Shown piece by piece: positions 1 through 11,269 of a stretch of 64,000 nucleotides of DNA. Origin of the DNA: Gonocerus acuteangulatus (lineage: Eukaryota > Arthropoda > Insecta > Hemiptera > Coreidae); NCBI GenBank assembly GCA_946811695.1, contig OX328131.1, positions 12,991,141-13,055,140 of the forward strand, given 5' to 3'. Position 1 is the stretch's first letter, and every line of letters begins with the position of its first letter. The notes under the pieces are model-generated. The model saw only the letters and a list, made by a program, of their open reading frames with translations. It had not been told where the DNA came from and ran no database searches. Both the position numbers and the translations under genes were made by a program.

Positions 1-3000
1 ATTGAATGGAAGAAGAATGACCTTAAGGCTCAGGCAATAATAGTAACTAACATAAATGAAGGCCCTATGTCATACATTCTCACCTGTGACAGTGTTTTCT
101 TTATGTGGAAAAAGCTGTTCTCCTTTAGGCTCCTTCGCTGGGGCATTGTCTTGATCCTGTCTCGGCTTCTTTCTCCAGCGGTGTTCGTTGTACTGCCGTT
201 ATATTTCGCCCAAATCCTATTGGGCTTCATCAGACGTATTCTGTCCAGTTCGGGGTGTGCAGGAGCTATGCACACCTTATAGCTCCTGCACACCCCGAAC
301 TGGACAGAATACGTCTGATGAAGCCCAATAGGATTTGGGCGAAATATAACGGCAGTACAACGAACACCGCTGGAGAAAGAAGCCGAGACAGGATCAAGGT
401 GGAAAAAGCTCTGTACCATATTTGAACAAAAATCAGAGTTAAGTCTACATATGTTACAAAGGAGATTTTTTAATTATGAATTTGAAGGGAAAAATGTAGC
501 TCAGTATATTTCAGGATTAGAAGAAATAAGGGCTCAATTAAAACAGTTTGGAGAAGAAGTCTCAGAGCAAATGCTCATTACAAAAGTTTTATTAGGGCTG
601 CCTTCACACTTTAAAGCATTTGTTACTTCTTGGGAAACTATGCCACCTGAAAGGCAAAATTTCAATGAGCTTGTCAGTAGGCTCTTCATTGAAGAAGAGA
701 GAAATAAATTAGAACAACCTTGTTCTCTGGAAAAAGTTTTAATTAGTAAAGATAGCAGAAAGAAAATGCAATGCAACATTTGTAAAAAGTCTGGCTATTT
801 AGCAAATAATTGCATATTGAAGAACAATTTTGAAAATAATGTGTGTTTTCATTGCAAAAAGCCTAATCATAAAGCAAGGGACTGCAGACTCGAGAACCCA
901 ACTGGATCTAAGAAAACTGGATCATCATTTAATCAGAGAGCTCTTACATCAATGGCTTTAATTGGAAATGAACATTTCATTGAAGATGACTGGTTTGCAG
1001 ACTCAGGTGCAAGTGAGCATATGTCAGGTAACAGGCAATATTTTTCTCATTATGAAAATCTACTCAAACCCTTGGAAATTCAATTAGGAGATGGTTCACT
1101 CTTAAAGGCAGTTGGAAAGGGTGACATTGACATAAAAACCTTTAATAATAGAGAATGGGTTGATAGAGTATTAGTTAATGTGCTATATGTTCCACGTTTA
1201 AGGTATAATTTGTTTTCATTAAGTTTAGCATCAGACAAAGGCTATTCTTTTAAACTGAGTAAACATGGTTGCTCATCGTGCATAAAAAATTAACCCATTC
1301 TAATTGGTAAAAGGAAAGGAAAATTATATAAAATGCTTCTTAAAGTTGATGTACCATCTATTCCAGCATTTCTTGGAACTTACAAGCAAAAGTGTGAAAG
1401 CTTGAAGAATTGGCACGAGAAATTATGTCATCAGAATGCAGATCACATACGAAAATATCTCAAGAGGAAGAATATTAGATTTTTAGATAGTGATAACTTC
1501 TTCTGTGAAGGGTGTATTTATGGCAAGCAACATGTTCTGCCCTTTAAGAGAAGTAAGACAATGGCTTCAGCTCCTGGTGAAATTAACTATGCTGATGTTT
1601 GTGGCCCTATGGAGGTAAACTCTATAAGTGGATATAGATATTTCCTACTGCTTAAAGATGACTATTCTCATTATAAAACTGTATGTTTTTTGAAGTCTAA
1701 GTCTGAGGCAAAATATACAATTTGTAATTTTTTAAAATTAGCTGAAAACATAACTGGAAACAAAACAAAAATTTTCCGTAGAGACAATGGTCTTGAAGAG
1801 GTTAATAAAGAAGTCCGAACTTTTTTTAGAAAGTAATGGCATTATCCATCAGAAATCTTGCACTTATACCCCCCAGCAAAATGCCAGAGCTGAAAGGGAA
1901 AACCGAACCTTGGTTGAAGCAGCAAGGAGCATGATTCATTCTAAAAATTTAAATAAAAACTTATGGGCAGAAGCAATCAATACAGCAACTTATTTTCTTA
2001 ATATAACAGGCCCAAGTCCGATAAAGGACATGACTCCATATAGACTATGGTTCTCTAAAGAGCCCAGCTACATTAACTTGGAAATTTTTGGTTCTAAAGC
2101 CTTTGTGCATAAACCTAAACAGTTACGAAGAAAATGGGACCCAAAAGGTAAAAAGGGTATATTTGTTGGTTATGGAGAGAATACTAAAGGATATAGGATT
2201 TATTTTGAAAGCGAACAAAAAGTTGAAATATCCCGAAATGTGATTTTTGAGCCAGAACATGTCAGCAAAAATGTAAATATATTAGCAAATAAAAAGGAAG
2301 GTGTACCATTGGGCCTAGATGCAATAAGCCCAGAACCAGAAGAAGAAGAAGCAGCTGCCCAACTGTCAATGGAAATGATTCAGATGAAGAGCCATTCTAC
2401 GGTTTTAATGAAGACGGTCCAGAAGATGAAAATTAAACTCGATATTATCTTAGAGATCGTGAAGCATTGAGAAAGCCAGAGCGGTATTCTCTTATTTCCT
2501 CTTCTCTATTTGACTCTCAAATTACCTATGAAAATGCTATGACAGGTGAATTGAAGGATAATGCAATTAATGTTCTAAATGATGCTGAAACCTGGACAGT
2601 CGTAGATAGGCCTGATAATACCTCAGTAATAACATCTAAATGGGTTTTTAGGATTAAAACTGATAACAAAAATCAGCACTTAGAGTACAAAGCTAGACTG
2701 GTGGCTAGAGGCTTTGAAGAAAAGAATGATACAGATATTTCAGATCTTTATGCTCCGGTGGCACTCACATCATTGAGAATTCTTTTAGCTGTTGCATGTC
2801 AAAAGAACTATCCTGTTTATCAGATGGATGTTCAAGGCACATTTTTATATGGTGAAATTAAAGAAGACCCATATATGTTTCCACCTGAAGGACTTAATAT
2901 ACAAAAAGGCAAAGTTCTAAAACTAAACAAGGCACTTTATGGCCTAAAGAAGTCTCCTCGATACTGGACTGAGATTACTTAATTTTATAGAAATGTAGGA

Positions 3001-3010
3001 CTTTTTTTTT
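1..3010 (+). pseudogene. Copia-type LTR retrotransposon, 5'- and 3'-truncated and frame-broken
   Basis: Remnant of a Ty1/copia polyprotein. In order it shows: gag (already running at base 1, resuming after an insertion near 411), a degenerate zinc knuckle near 774-815 (His replaced by Tyr), a proper CCHC knuckle near 844-885, the aspartic protease motif DSGA near 1000, a GAG-pre-integrase region near 1410-1560, an integrase core with its acidic residues near 1600-1920, and the start of reverse transcriptase (KARLVARGF, QMDVQGTFLYG, KALYGLKKSP) up to about 2980. The RT catalytic YxDD, RNase H and both LTRs are absent. Breaks: an in-frame stop at 1291-1293, a frameshift near 1830, another near 2440-2470, and the palindromic insertion at 117-398. 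The RT reading fades near 3010. It lies downstream of GR locus 1 in opposite orientation. Copia identity is certain; the element is inactive. Confidence 0.93.
117..398. repeat. Insertion in copia gag containing a perfect 120-bp-arm palindrome
   Basis: Bases 150-269 are repeated as an exact reverse complement at 279-398, separated by a 9-base loop (270-278). Bases 117-149 are extra, unpaired inserted sequence. The gag reading frame stops at about 116 and resumes at about 411. The 12-base string GTGGAAAAAGCT occurs at both 105-116 and 399-410, as a target-site duplication would. No terminal motif of a known transposon family was recognised. It could be a foldback insertion or an inverted duplication made by template switching; an assembly artefact is also possible. 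Confidence 0.85.
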
Positions 3011-3346
3011 TGAACCGTTAATAATAGTTAAATTGGATGTTTTGTTTGTTTAAACACATTTTATTCATTCCAGTATTGTAATTGTATTAGTAGTATGTTT
3101 ATTTGTTTGTTTTGAAATATTTTCATTGAGGGTGGATATGAAACCTAGCAATTCAAATATTTCTTTGTATTACAATATATTTCTTTGTGTTATATCTATG
3201 TCTCCATGACAACGAAAAACAGATGAAGTTATGACAAAAGAAAGACTGGAATGTACAATAGTTATTGAAAAGTGCTAATTATAATACTTTTTACTCAAAT
3301 AGTGTTTTACTTAATGCCCTTTGAGTGTTTTCTAATAGTAATTGCT
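3011..3346. other. 3' flank of GR locus 1, no gene seen
   Basis: AT-rich DNA between the end of the copia remnant and the stop codon of the shared last exon of locus 1. On the minus strand AATAAA overlaps the stop codon region (about 3347-3352) and could be a poly(A) signal. Nothing else was recognised. Confidence 0.5.
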
Positions 3347-3415
3347 TTATTTTTCTTCTTTAGTTGGCCCAAACTGTATGAGGATGATGACATATGTTGC
3401 TACTGATGCTACCAT
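3347..3415 (-). CDS. GR locus 1 shared exon 4 (TYhhhhhQF exon)
   Basis: On the minus strand, a TTTTTTCAG acceptor (AG at 3417-3416) is followed by 22 codons and TAA. The peptide contains TYVIILIQFGP, the diagnostic TM7 signature of insect gustatory receptors, and ends TKEEK. It enters at phase 0, matching the exon 3 donor. The exon is 69 nt including the stop, slightly longer than those of loci 2 and 4. Confidence 0.93.
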   Translation of the reverse strand: MVASVATYVIILIQFGPTKEEK

Positions 3416-3477
3416 CTGAAAAAAAAAAAAAAAAATATGCCCTTTATTTTTAATAATATGTTCAATGAGCAGCAAAT

Positions 3478-4245
3478 GTTCGGTAAAACTGAACTTTAGG
3501 GTCCTTACGACCGATTATTTTCAAATTTTGCACTATAACGTATTTTAATGGACTAAACACGAACCTGTTAAAAAAAAATTTGCTCTCAACTAGGAAAGAA
3601 GTTATTAAGCACTAAAGTTCACTGTTATGGAGGTTATAAAAGTTGGCATGAACAGCCTATTTGTAAACATGCGCATACGCAGGTACAGAAAAGTCCTTAA
3701 TAAAGAAGTATAATTGAAATTTACTATCAATTATTTAAATTTACCAGCACTTATTTAGTCACAAACATTCTTTAAAATAATGAAATAATTCTTCACATTT
3801 CTTGTTTCACTCATGAAAAGTATTATATAACAGAAATCCCTTAATAATTAGCTAATGCCCTAGAATGTCTAGGACGACTTTTGGGCATACATGCTATGCG
3901 TTTCTGCTCGCTCAAGATAACCAAACTCTAGTCAATCCAACTCGCTAAAATTAATAGAATTCTATTACTTTTAGCGAGTTGGATTGACTAGAGTTTCGAT
4001 ATCTTCTTGAGCGAGCATAGCAGGTCTGCCCATGAGCGACAGGTTAGAACGAGTGAGGATACCCTTAAAATTGACAATTATTTTTTGAATAAATAGTTTA
4101 TCAACATTTGAAATGAGAGTTGTTTGTTTCCCAATGTTACATTCCTGCGCAGGAGTATGTTTACAAATACTCTCTTTATGCCAACTTTTATAACCTCCAT
4201 AACAGTGAACTTTAGTGCTTAATAACTTCTTTCCTAGTTGAGAGC

Positions 4246-4318
<73 letters not shown>

Positions 4319-4330
4319 GGATTCGTAATA
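3478..4330. mobile_element. Foldback element of the Merlin-like family, in GR intron 3
   Basis: Left arm (about 3478-3680) and right arm (about 4130-4330) are reverse complements with some divergence; the right arm is interrupted by a pure T run at about 4250-4315. The centre (about 3885-4025) is a second palindrome around GAATTC carrying AGTCAATCCAACTCGCTAAA and its complement. Both arms and the core closely resemble the element at 49767-51097, which carries a Merlin-type transposase fragment. This copy has no coding sequence. The insertion lies wholly between exons 3 and 4. Confidence 0.8.
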
Positions 4331-4360
4331 AAAATAAAAGAAATACTAGTTACTACTTAC

Positions 4361-4450
4361 TGAATGGAGTAAAGTGTTGTCTAAAGGGAAGAATCCACAG
4401 GCTGTGAATTTCACTTCTCTTTTCATCGCTAAATGAAGCTGCAATTTTAC
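4361..4450 (-). CDS. GR locus 1 shared exon 3
   Basis: Acceptor CTTACAG (AG at 4452-4451), 30 codons, donor GTAAGT (4360-4359), phase 0 at both ends. The peptide reads VKLQLHLAMKREVKFTA then CGFFPLDNTLLHS. The block F(T/S)AxGxFPLD is the conserved pre-TM7 region of GRs. It is nearly identical to exon 3 of locus 3 (33605-33694), which places loci 1 and 3 in one class. Confidence 0.93.
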
Positions 4451-4460
4451 CTGTAAGTTT

Positions 4461-4511
<51 letters not shown>

Positions 4512-4661
4512 ATTAAGATATTGGTGCATGTTAAATAAAAATTAGACTAATGCATGACCTTAGTAATAATAACATTAGTTATACTAATCACATTATATAA
4601 GGCCTACTCCTCGCTATGGGAAAACCTTGTAAGCAATAAACAAAAAAAAAAAAAAAATAAA

Positions 4662-4694
<33 letters not shown>

Positions 4695-6351
4695 AATATA
4701 CACAATATTTTGTCACCAAATTTTAATCACTTTTAAAATAATTACCACTGACTTCAATGCGCTTCTCTAAAAGTTTCTTCCATTTTCAAAAGATTTTTGA
4801 AATTCTCTGAATTGAATTGCCTTTTGTTCATCCAGAGAATTTTGTTTCACCTCTTCTACAGTTGCAAATCATTTTCCTTTTATGTCCCTTTTGAGGGGGG
4901 GGGGGGGGACAAAAAAAGGAAAAATGAAGGAGGTGGGGTTGGGTGAATAGGGAGGCCATTTATTGTCAGAAAATGTTTCACAGACAGGGTGGTATGGGAA
5001 AAAGTATATATAGTTTTTATTGATCTTATCTACTAGACACCATTAAAATGCAAATATATATATATATATATATATATATTAGTCACATTAGTACAGTGTT
5101 GCGAGATTGGCACAAACGTAAACTGCTAGGCTGTTTTAATTTAACTGATACCAAAGGGTCGAACTTTGCTCCAAGAGTGCAGATAAATCTACTATTTTTT
5201 TGTCAAATACCACTCACCCACTGACCTATCATCGCCTAGCCCAAACCACTTTAAAGAAAAAATTGAGATTTCGCATGGGCACCCCTTTAGGATGTAAACA
5301 CTCACATTTGTATCGATGACATATATACACATATTCATTCAGGTAAGTTTGTTAACATGATAGTTTTCGTTTTTTTCACCTCAAAACATGGTATATGGCC
5401 TTCCCGTAACTAATACAAGGGACAGTTAATTAATTAAGAAAATCTGTCCATAAGAAGGAGGGGGGATTTACTCAGAAACCAAATTATTAATTTGCCAATA
5501 ACAACAATAATTGTTTTTCCCTTCAACAAACTCAATACGCATAGTGCCCAACTAACGATTCGTTGTGAAAATAAGCCAAATTGGTCATTAGTGGTGTGTG
5601 TTTACTCAGAAAAAAAAAAGATTTTTTTAATAATTCAGTCTCCTGTTAGTAACAAATATATTGTTGTTCTTGTTAAACAAAATCAATATACCATATAAAT
5701 ATGTAGTATAATGATTTATAAAATAAGAAGGGAAAGTAGGTATCTACCAGAAATAAATTTCATTATTTTAACATTTGTTTGTCAGTTAGTTTGGGCCCAT
5801 TTCCCAGCAATGTGGCTTGAACTAACTAACTTACTGAATAAGTTATGCAGCTCCTGTGTGACATACTTTTTTTTATTTCTGTCAATGCTCATGTTCTCGT
5901 TTCATGCACATGAGGCAGTGAAATTTCTTCTAAACCAAGTTTCCATTATAACGGTGAAACACAGAGATTTTTCTTCATATAAAGAATTTAGAATTTATTT
6001 ATTTCTGAAATTAGGTCACATTCGCCAATACTCTTTCTACTCTTCAATTCTATCCTCTCCCCAAAAGAAAGAAAGAAAAAAAAAGATATACACATACAGA
6101 TGCTTAAAAAGGCTTATCAGACATTTTAAACCTACAGCAACTCCAAAATTATTATCAACCTGTTGTATAAGGTCATAAACTCCTCATTCATACAGTTTAT
6201 TTATAAACAATTTAGGTTAATGCACAATTACTTCATTTAATTGTCTCAGGTTTGAAGACAGAAAAGTGTTGTAAAATCTATGATATTTTAATTTCTCTTT
6301 TATCTAGAAGTACAGAACTCACCATAATTTGTTAATTTATTTTTTTATTTC
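4451..6351. other. GR locus 1 intron 2 (5' part of the window segment), repeats and no host gene
   Basis: Holds (TA)n at about 4466-4507, (TA)n/(GA)n at 4660-4694, (TA)n at 5053-5080, the mariner remnant at 4725-4995, and otherwise featureless AT-rich DNA. An open frame at 5711-6178 on the plus strand has no recognisable domain and is not supported. Confidence 0.6.
4725..4995 (-). pseudogene. mariner-like transposase, C-terminal remnant
   Basis: Read on the minus strand with frame changes, this resembles the end of mariner transposase: a proline-rich stretch (HPTPPPS), then TVEEVKQNSLDEQKAIQFRE and a tail resembling FEKWKKRLEK and EVSGNYF. These match the usual order in the last ~80 residues of mariner proteins. 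There are frameshifts, stop codons and a 12-base G run (C on the minus strand). The catalytic residues lie outside what remains. It sits in intron 2 of GR locus 1. Confidence 0.7.
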
Positions 6352-6477
6352 CAGGGTGCAGCGAGGAATTTTCCCAATGAGCCATGAGATGAGAACATTC
6401 CTGCCGCCGGTGGAAATCGAACCCACCATTTCCCACTCATGAATCTAAGGCGCTAGCCACTAGACCATGGGGAGACC
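6352..6477 (-). mobile_element. tRNA-derived SINE (family 1), partial copy
   Basis: The reverse complement begins GGGGTCTCCCC, followed by an A-box-like TGGTCTAGTGG and the B box GGTTCGATTTCC, then the family body with the GAGATGAGAA-type stretch. The same sequence occurs at 31220-31401, 35065-35229, 29000-29075 and 26906-27005. The A-box region resembles tRNA-Glu, but the acceptor ends do not pair, so this is not a tRNA gene. Confidence 0.85.
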
Positions 6478-6537
6478 CCGTTGATTTATTAGTCATATTT
6501 TTATTTTTGCGTCATAAATTAGATATAAATAACTTAC

Positions 6538-6606
6538 ATTGTTAGCAAGGAGTCTTGATTTATCTCGAACTATTGCGTCATACAAAACTGGTGTAAATGC
6601 TTTAGC
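6538..6606 (-). CDS. GR locus 1 shared exon 2
   Basis: Acceptor CCAG (AG at 6608-6607), 23 codons, donor GTAAGT (6537-6536), phase 0. The peptide is AKAFTPVLYDAIVRDKSRLL plus ANN, part of the last intracellular loop before TM7. The same 69-nt exon with matching sequence is found in the other three loci (25590-25658, 34649-34717, 42613-42681), which confirms the gene model. Confidence 0.92.
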
Positions 6607-6675
6607 CTGGAAATTAAAACATATTCTATTACAGTGCTAGAGTAGAGGATATCTGCTTTAGATTAAGATTTTGTT

Positions 6676-7255
6676 AAACAGAGAGGGAGGAGGAGGGAAA
6701 GAAGAAAAGTATAAAGAAGGTAGAGAAAGAGAGAAGGAGGGAGGGAGAGGGAGAGAAGGAGGGAGGGAGAGGGAGAGAAGGAGAGGTAGAGGAGGAAGGA
6801 GGGTGAGGAGGAGGGTGGGAGAGGAAGGAGGGAGTGAGAGAAGAAGAGTGTAAAGTAGGTAGAGAAAGAGAGAAGGAGGGAGGAACAGGTAGAGGAGGAA
6901 GAAGGGAGTGGAAGCGGAGGGAGGGACATGGACTGGAGGAAGGGAGAGGAGGAGGGTGGGAGAGGAAGGGAGAGAAGAAGAGTGTAAAGAAGGTAGAGAA
7001 AGAGAGAGGGAGAGGAAGGGGAAGGAAGGAGAGAAGAAAAGTGTGAAAAAAGGCAGAGATGGATAGGGGAAAGTAAAGGAGGGAAGGAGAGGTAGAGGAG
7101 GAAAGAGGGAGAAAGAGAAGGAGGCAGAGAGAAAAGAAGAACATAAACAAGTCAGGGAATGAGGGAGAGAGAGAGAGGAGGAAGGAGGAAGAGAAGAAAA
7201 GTGTGAAAAAGGCAGAGAGGGATATTGGGAAAGTAAAGAAGGAGGGAGGGTCATA
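6676..7255. repeat. 580-bp polypurine (G/A) tract in GR intron 1
   Basis: The plus strand is almost entirely G and A, built of irregular GGAGA, GAGAGG and AAGAAG blocks with only scattered T and C. It lies between large exon A (ends 7395) and exon 2 (starts 6606). Long open frames here are low-complexity Ser/Pro/Leu or Arg/Glu/Gly translations and are not genes. Confidence 0.9.
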
Positions 7256-7394
7256 AATAAGAAAGATCTTTAAACAAAAACTCATTTTACCACTAAAAGA
7301 ATTTAAAAATTCCCGGATTGCGTTCTTCCCTATGGAGGTAGGGAAGACACAAGGTAAAACAAATAAAAAATTAAAAAAAAAAACGGCTTCAAAC

Positions 7395-8327
7395 CTTTTG
7401 CTGACACCTGTTGCATCCTCCTATTATATCGGCGACCAAAGAGATAACGAATGACATCCAAAAAAAGTGATACATTAAGAACGAAACGAAGCCAAACGTG
7501 GTCATACTACTCCTGCCATATTTGTATGCTCCATTGAAATAAACAAAGCCGTTAACTGCATTCATGAAAAACGCAGGCATAAGAATGAATAGCTGGCGGC
7601 AATAAACGCATTCTATAACTTTACAAAAATTACAGAGCTCGTTATATATGCTCAAAAATTCTTCAACGTTTCTCATTCCGGCTTCATGAAATCCTTTCTC
7701 TGTGAACATAGTGAATTTTATAGACAAATATTTGAAGTACAAAGCGACGTTATTAATTATGATGACAAAAGGTTTCGAAATTAATAACAAAAATAATAAT
7801 GGCGATAGTTCACATATTAGTCTTGATATTATAAATATTTTGGGGTCTGCAGTTAGAATTACGAAACGAGAAATTATACAAAAGGGAAAAAGACTTATCA
7901 AAAGAATGGTTTTGAATAATTGTTTGGTATATTTAACACGAATTCCTGATCTAATCAGACGGTATTCTATGTTTATTAACATAATGTTAATTCCAAATAT
8001 CTCCTTCCTAAAATACACAATTGATGATACAAATATCAGAACTGCTACATTATCCAGCAAGAGGGTTGAGAAGTGGACAAGAATAAAATATAACCCGAAC
8101 TTATTTTTTCGGAACTGTAGGAAAGAATAAACCAGTGAGGAAGTGTGTGCAGCGAACACAAGTAAGAAAACAGACACGGTGCGAACGAGACACTTTTTAC
8201 TGACCCTCCCGCAATTATCCAATGGGAAAAGACCGAAAAATTTGGAAATCTTTAAATTCGATTCTAAAGCAGAAAATATATCCACGGCCTGGGATATCTG
8301 CCACCATTTTGTTTTGTAGAAGAACAT
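7395..8327 (-). CDS. Gustatory receptor, alternative first exon A (class I, locus 1)
   Basis: Encodes 311 residues covering TM1-TM6 of a 7tm_7 chemoreceptor, probably a plasma-membrane ligand-gated channel subunit of sensory neurons (family knowledge; ligand unknown). Seen: an N-terminal FSALESN and FFGLFPLDN block, TM1 near residues 47-70, TM2 near 78-103, TM3 near 138-158, TM4 near 168-195 with ELSPLLFLLLISKPFV, a loop with SIYNELC and YCRQ, TM5 near 243-265 and TM6 near 280-303. It ends GGCNRCQQK at donor GT (7394-7393), phase 0, and should splice to 6606. The start is chosen at MFFYKTKW because it aligns with the starts of B, C and F and lies 58 bp from the shared upstream motif. An in-frame ATG at 8366 would add 13 residues. 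The full product is about 386 residues. Confidence 0.88.
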
Positions 8328-8384
8328 GCCTCTTTGGAAGAGGTACCTAATACCTACTGAGTCCATAACGTTTCTGTCAGGGTC

Positions 8385-8406
8385 CACTTTAGATTGCTAT
8401 CTGTAG
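8385..8406 (-). promoter_or_regulatory. Class I GR upstream motif, copy A
   Basis: In gene orientation this reads CTACAGATAGCAATCTAAAG followed by TG. Copies precede exons B (10599-10620), C (13882-13903) and F (37266-37287), giving a consensus close to GATAGCNATCTWAAGTG. It lies 58 bp upstream of the chosen ATG. Conservation in otherwise unalignable flanks suggests a core promoter or sensory-neuron control site. Function is inferred. Confidence 0.7.
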
Positions 8407-8845
8407 ACATGGATTAAAAGGAAAAGACTAAACACCACAAAGATAAAAGATCTAAAGAAATGTTAGTAGGAAAGAAATCGATAACTATTAATTCATTTAG
8501 AAAGATCGATACTATAGCGATTCACCATACAATTCAAACCACTGCTGCACTAATGTAATTTTCGCCATATATAATCGACAAAGTTTCGATAACTGGAAGC
8601 AGCATATTCCCAAAGCATCCCGTAAGCGGTGCCTTGGGAGATCCATTTAAAATTAAATTTCAGCTCAGAATAAATAAGTTTCACCAACCAAAACATAGAT
8701 AAATAGAAGTGTATTCAATGATATAATTAACAAAAATGTACCCAAAAATAAATTGAAAATGAGGGATTAGTAATATAAACATAAACAGACAGAATATTAA
8801 AAAAAAAAAAGGCATTACTTATGGGATGACATTTATATAAGGTAC

Positions 8846-9495
8846 AGTTGAAGGGGTCGGGGTAAAATAGTACCAAGCAACATTTGTAACAAACCTTAAC
8901 TATAGCTGCTATTTTATTTGCCTTGAAGCACATATTTACAGTAGATTATAACAGTAAAATGAATTTGCTAGTAAAACAAGCAACTTAAAATGACAACGAA
9001 TGTTTGGTTGGTTGGAATAGAGCCTTCTCCTGCCATGTTGGAGAAGATGTTGCACGTCTGTGGGCGGGTTGGCGGTTGGAGTAAACGGTTGGTACAACGG
9101 TTGGTGTAGATCAAATTCGTTTTGATTTTCGGTAGGCGGAGCCTCATGTTGGCAGCCTTGTTAAAGCGTCTTTGGGGAAGTTGACTACACTGTTCACAAC
9201 CTCACTAGTGAACTGTCTTTTGGTTGTCAATGTGCGGTTGCTTTTCGTGTTTTTACTACTCTCATATTTAAGTATTTTTGCGAAAAGAGGGTACACAAGT
9301 AGATTATCTGTTGGATATTACGTGGGACTATCAGTTGAAATGGTTAGGGGCAGCAAGATTAAGTAGCGTATAGAGCTCGTAGTCATGTTTTAGTAGCATT
9401 TGCATCATAGACTGATATTTCCAACATATAGCAGCAACAGTTAACTTTCGTTAAAAATGTTGCTTGGCACTATATTGCCCCGACCCCTTCAATTT
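8846..9495. mobile_element. 650-bp terminal-inverted-repeat element between exons A and B
   Basis: The left end begins TTGAAGGGGTCGGGG and continues through an arm of about 65 bp containing CCAAGCAACATTT and a GCTGCTAT-type stretch. The right end (about 9430-9495) is its reverse complement, ending CCCCGACCCCTTCAA. The interior is unlike its surroundings, rich in GGTTGG and GTTGG strings (8999-9110). No transposase was recognised; the small plus-strand frame at 9172-9366 has no known domain. Probably a non-autonomous DNA transposon. Confidence 0.8.
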
Positions 9496-9595
9496 TAGTA
9501 TCGTTTTAAAAATTAAAAGATTTGTCTAGTTCAGAAAGCCTAGCATTAAATATTAACATTTAATAAACTAAAATTGCTGCTGAAAAAAAACAAAC

Positions 9596-10537
9596 CTTGC
9601 GCATACAACTGTTGCAACTTCCAATGATATCGAAAATCAACGAAAAGCACAGAAAAGCCCATACGATGTGGTGCACATGAGCCAAAGTAAAGCCGAACAT
9701 ATTCGTAATCCTAGTACTGTAAAGGAACGAACCTCTGAAATGTACAAAAACGTCCACTCCGTTGAGAAAAAACCCTGGCATAAGAACGAATAGTTGTCGG
9801 CAATAAAGGGAGTCTAAATCTTGACACATACTGCAGAGTTCATTAAAAATACTAAGAAGTTCTTCAATTCTCATCAGGGTGCTTTTGTTAATTCTATATT
9901 TCGTGATTATTCTGAAATGCATAGCTAAATTGCCAAAATATAAAGCGAAACTGTTAACAATAACGACGAAAGGTCTTGTAATTATCAGCAGAAATAGCAA
10001 TGGTGCAACTTCGGAGAGTATTCTTGCTATTATCACATATGTGGGAAAACTCAAAAGGGATATCACACGAAATGCGACTAGTATGGGAAAGAGACTTAGG
10101 AATAAAATGTTTTTAAATAACTCTTTAGAATATATCACAGAAATTCCTACTTTGTGCAAACGATTTTCCATATTTATTAATCTATTAAGTTCTTTATGAA
10201 TTTCCTTTCTGGCATATATATTGAATAACATACATAAAAATATGGCAGTACTGTTAAACATGAGCACGGAGTAATGGAGGACCAGGAAATACAGTTCTAT
10301 GGCAACTCTGAAAAGATTAATGGAGGCATATACACTCATTGTGTGCGCAAAGAATACAACAGCGAAAACAAGAATGGTATGAATAAGACGCCTTGAGGGA
10401 ACCCTTCCAGAATCGTCAAGTGGAAATATTCCGAAAAACCTGTTTAGGCCTACAGACGGACCTAAAGCAGAAACTATATCACCCGCATAGAACATCTTCC
10501 GCCATTTTTTCTTGTCCAAGAGCTTCCTGGTGACCAT
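9596..10537 (-). CDS. Gustatory receptor, alternative first exon B (class I, locus 1)
   Basis: 314 residues, homologous to A, C and F along their length: SALGPSVG, RFFGIFPLDD, a TM4 block with EVAPLLFLLIITRPFV, SIFNELCSMC, YCRQ, and an end at GSCNSCMRK with donor GT (9595-9594), phase 0. Six hydrophobic segments are visible; TM7 must come from the shared exon 4. The open frame extends upstream to an ATG at 10657, but that extension would translate through the conserved class I promoter motif and has no counterpart in A, C or F. MVTRKLLD at 10537 is therefore preferred; it aligns with MASRKFLF of exon C. No tail exons of its own were found before exon A, so it is expected to splice past A to 6606. 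The product is about 389 residues. Ligand unknown. Confidence 0.87.
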
Positions 10538-10598
10538 CCCAATGCCGTGCGACAATAATGTTGAATCTACTAAACATTTCAGCTTTCCTGACAGAATA

Positions 10599-10620
10599 CA
10601 CTTAAGATCGCTATCGATAT
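10599..10620 (-). promoter_or_regulatory. Class I GR upstream motif, copy B
   Basis: Gene orientation ATATCGATAGCGATCTTAAG then TG, matching GATAGCNATCTWAAGTG. It lies 62 bp upstream of the preferred ATG at 10537 and inside the longer open frame, which argues against the longer start. Confidence 0.7.
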
Positions 10621-10761
10621 TGAAGAACTCAGGCTTAAAGAGAAAGCATTCAGACATTAAAAGGGTCTTTAATCAATAGTAGCTATTGACAATTTTCACA
10701 AAATAATAAAAAAAAAAAATAAAAAATGTTTATATCTATTCTAAGAGTCCCAAATGACACT

Positions 10762-11211
10762 AGGGATGAGAACGGAACCGCGCTAAGATGACGCAGTTCC
10801 GACTGCGATTTGGACTTTTTTTTTTAATCCGTATCACTTTGAGCCTATCTGATAAAATTGAAAAACGGGAACGAGGTTTATTTCGGTTTAAGTATTAGGT
10901 GAACAATATAAAATTGTGAAAAGTATATGTTTTAGGGGTTCCCCAGTGGTCGTTTCAGACCCCATTGATAACGCAAATATGGGTGGTTCAAATTTGTATA
11001 ATATATGTGTATATATACTGAGTTCATATGCTTGCAGGTACTTGTTTTATAGATTTCTTAATATAAGACAACGAATGAAACCATTTTCAAGGCGATATCT
11101 GTAACCGTTTTTGAGAAAAGTGGAACAAATGTTTTTTTAACTCATTATTTTTTTGTGGGTACTTAGAATCGCGGGATTCGGTTGAAATATTTTCTACATC
11201 TTGGAAATTCA

Positions 11212-11269
<58 letters not shown>

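Noticed and set aside
5711..6178. 155-codon plus-strand frame in intron 2 of locus 1
   Set aside because: AT-rich composition, no recognisable domain, no splice or promoter support.
6658..7285. Long open frames on both strands (up to ~200 codons)
   Set aside because: Low-complexity Ser/Pro/Leu or Arg/Glu/Gly translations of the polypurine tract.
7702..8130. Plus-strand open frame over receptor exon A, and similar antisense frames over B, C, F and H
   Set aside because: They are antisense to well-supported receptor exons and have no domains.
10538..10657. Longer N-terminus for receptor B starting at 10657
   Set aside because: It would translate through the conserved upstream motif and has no counterpart in A, C or F.
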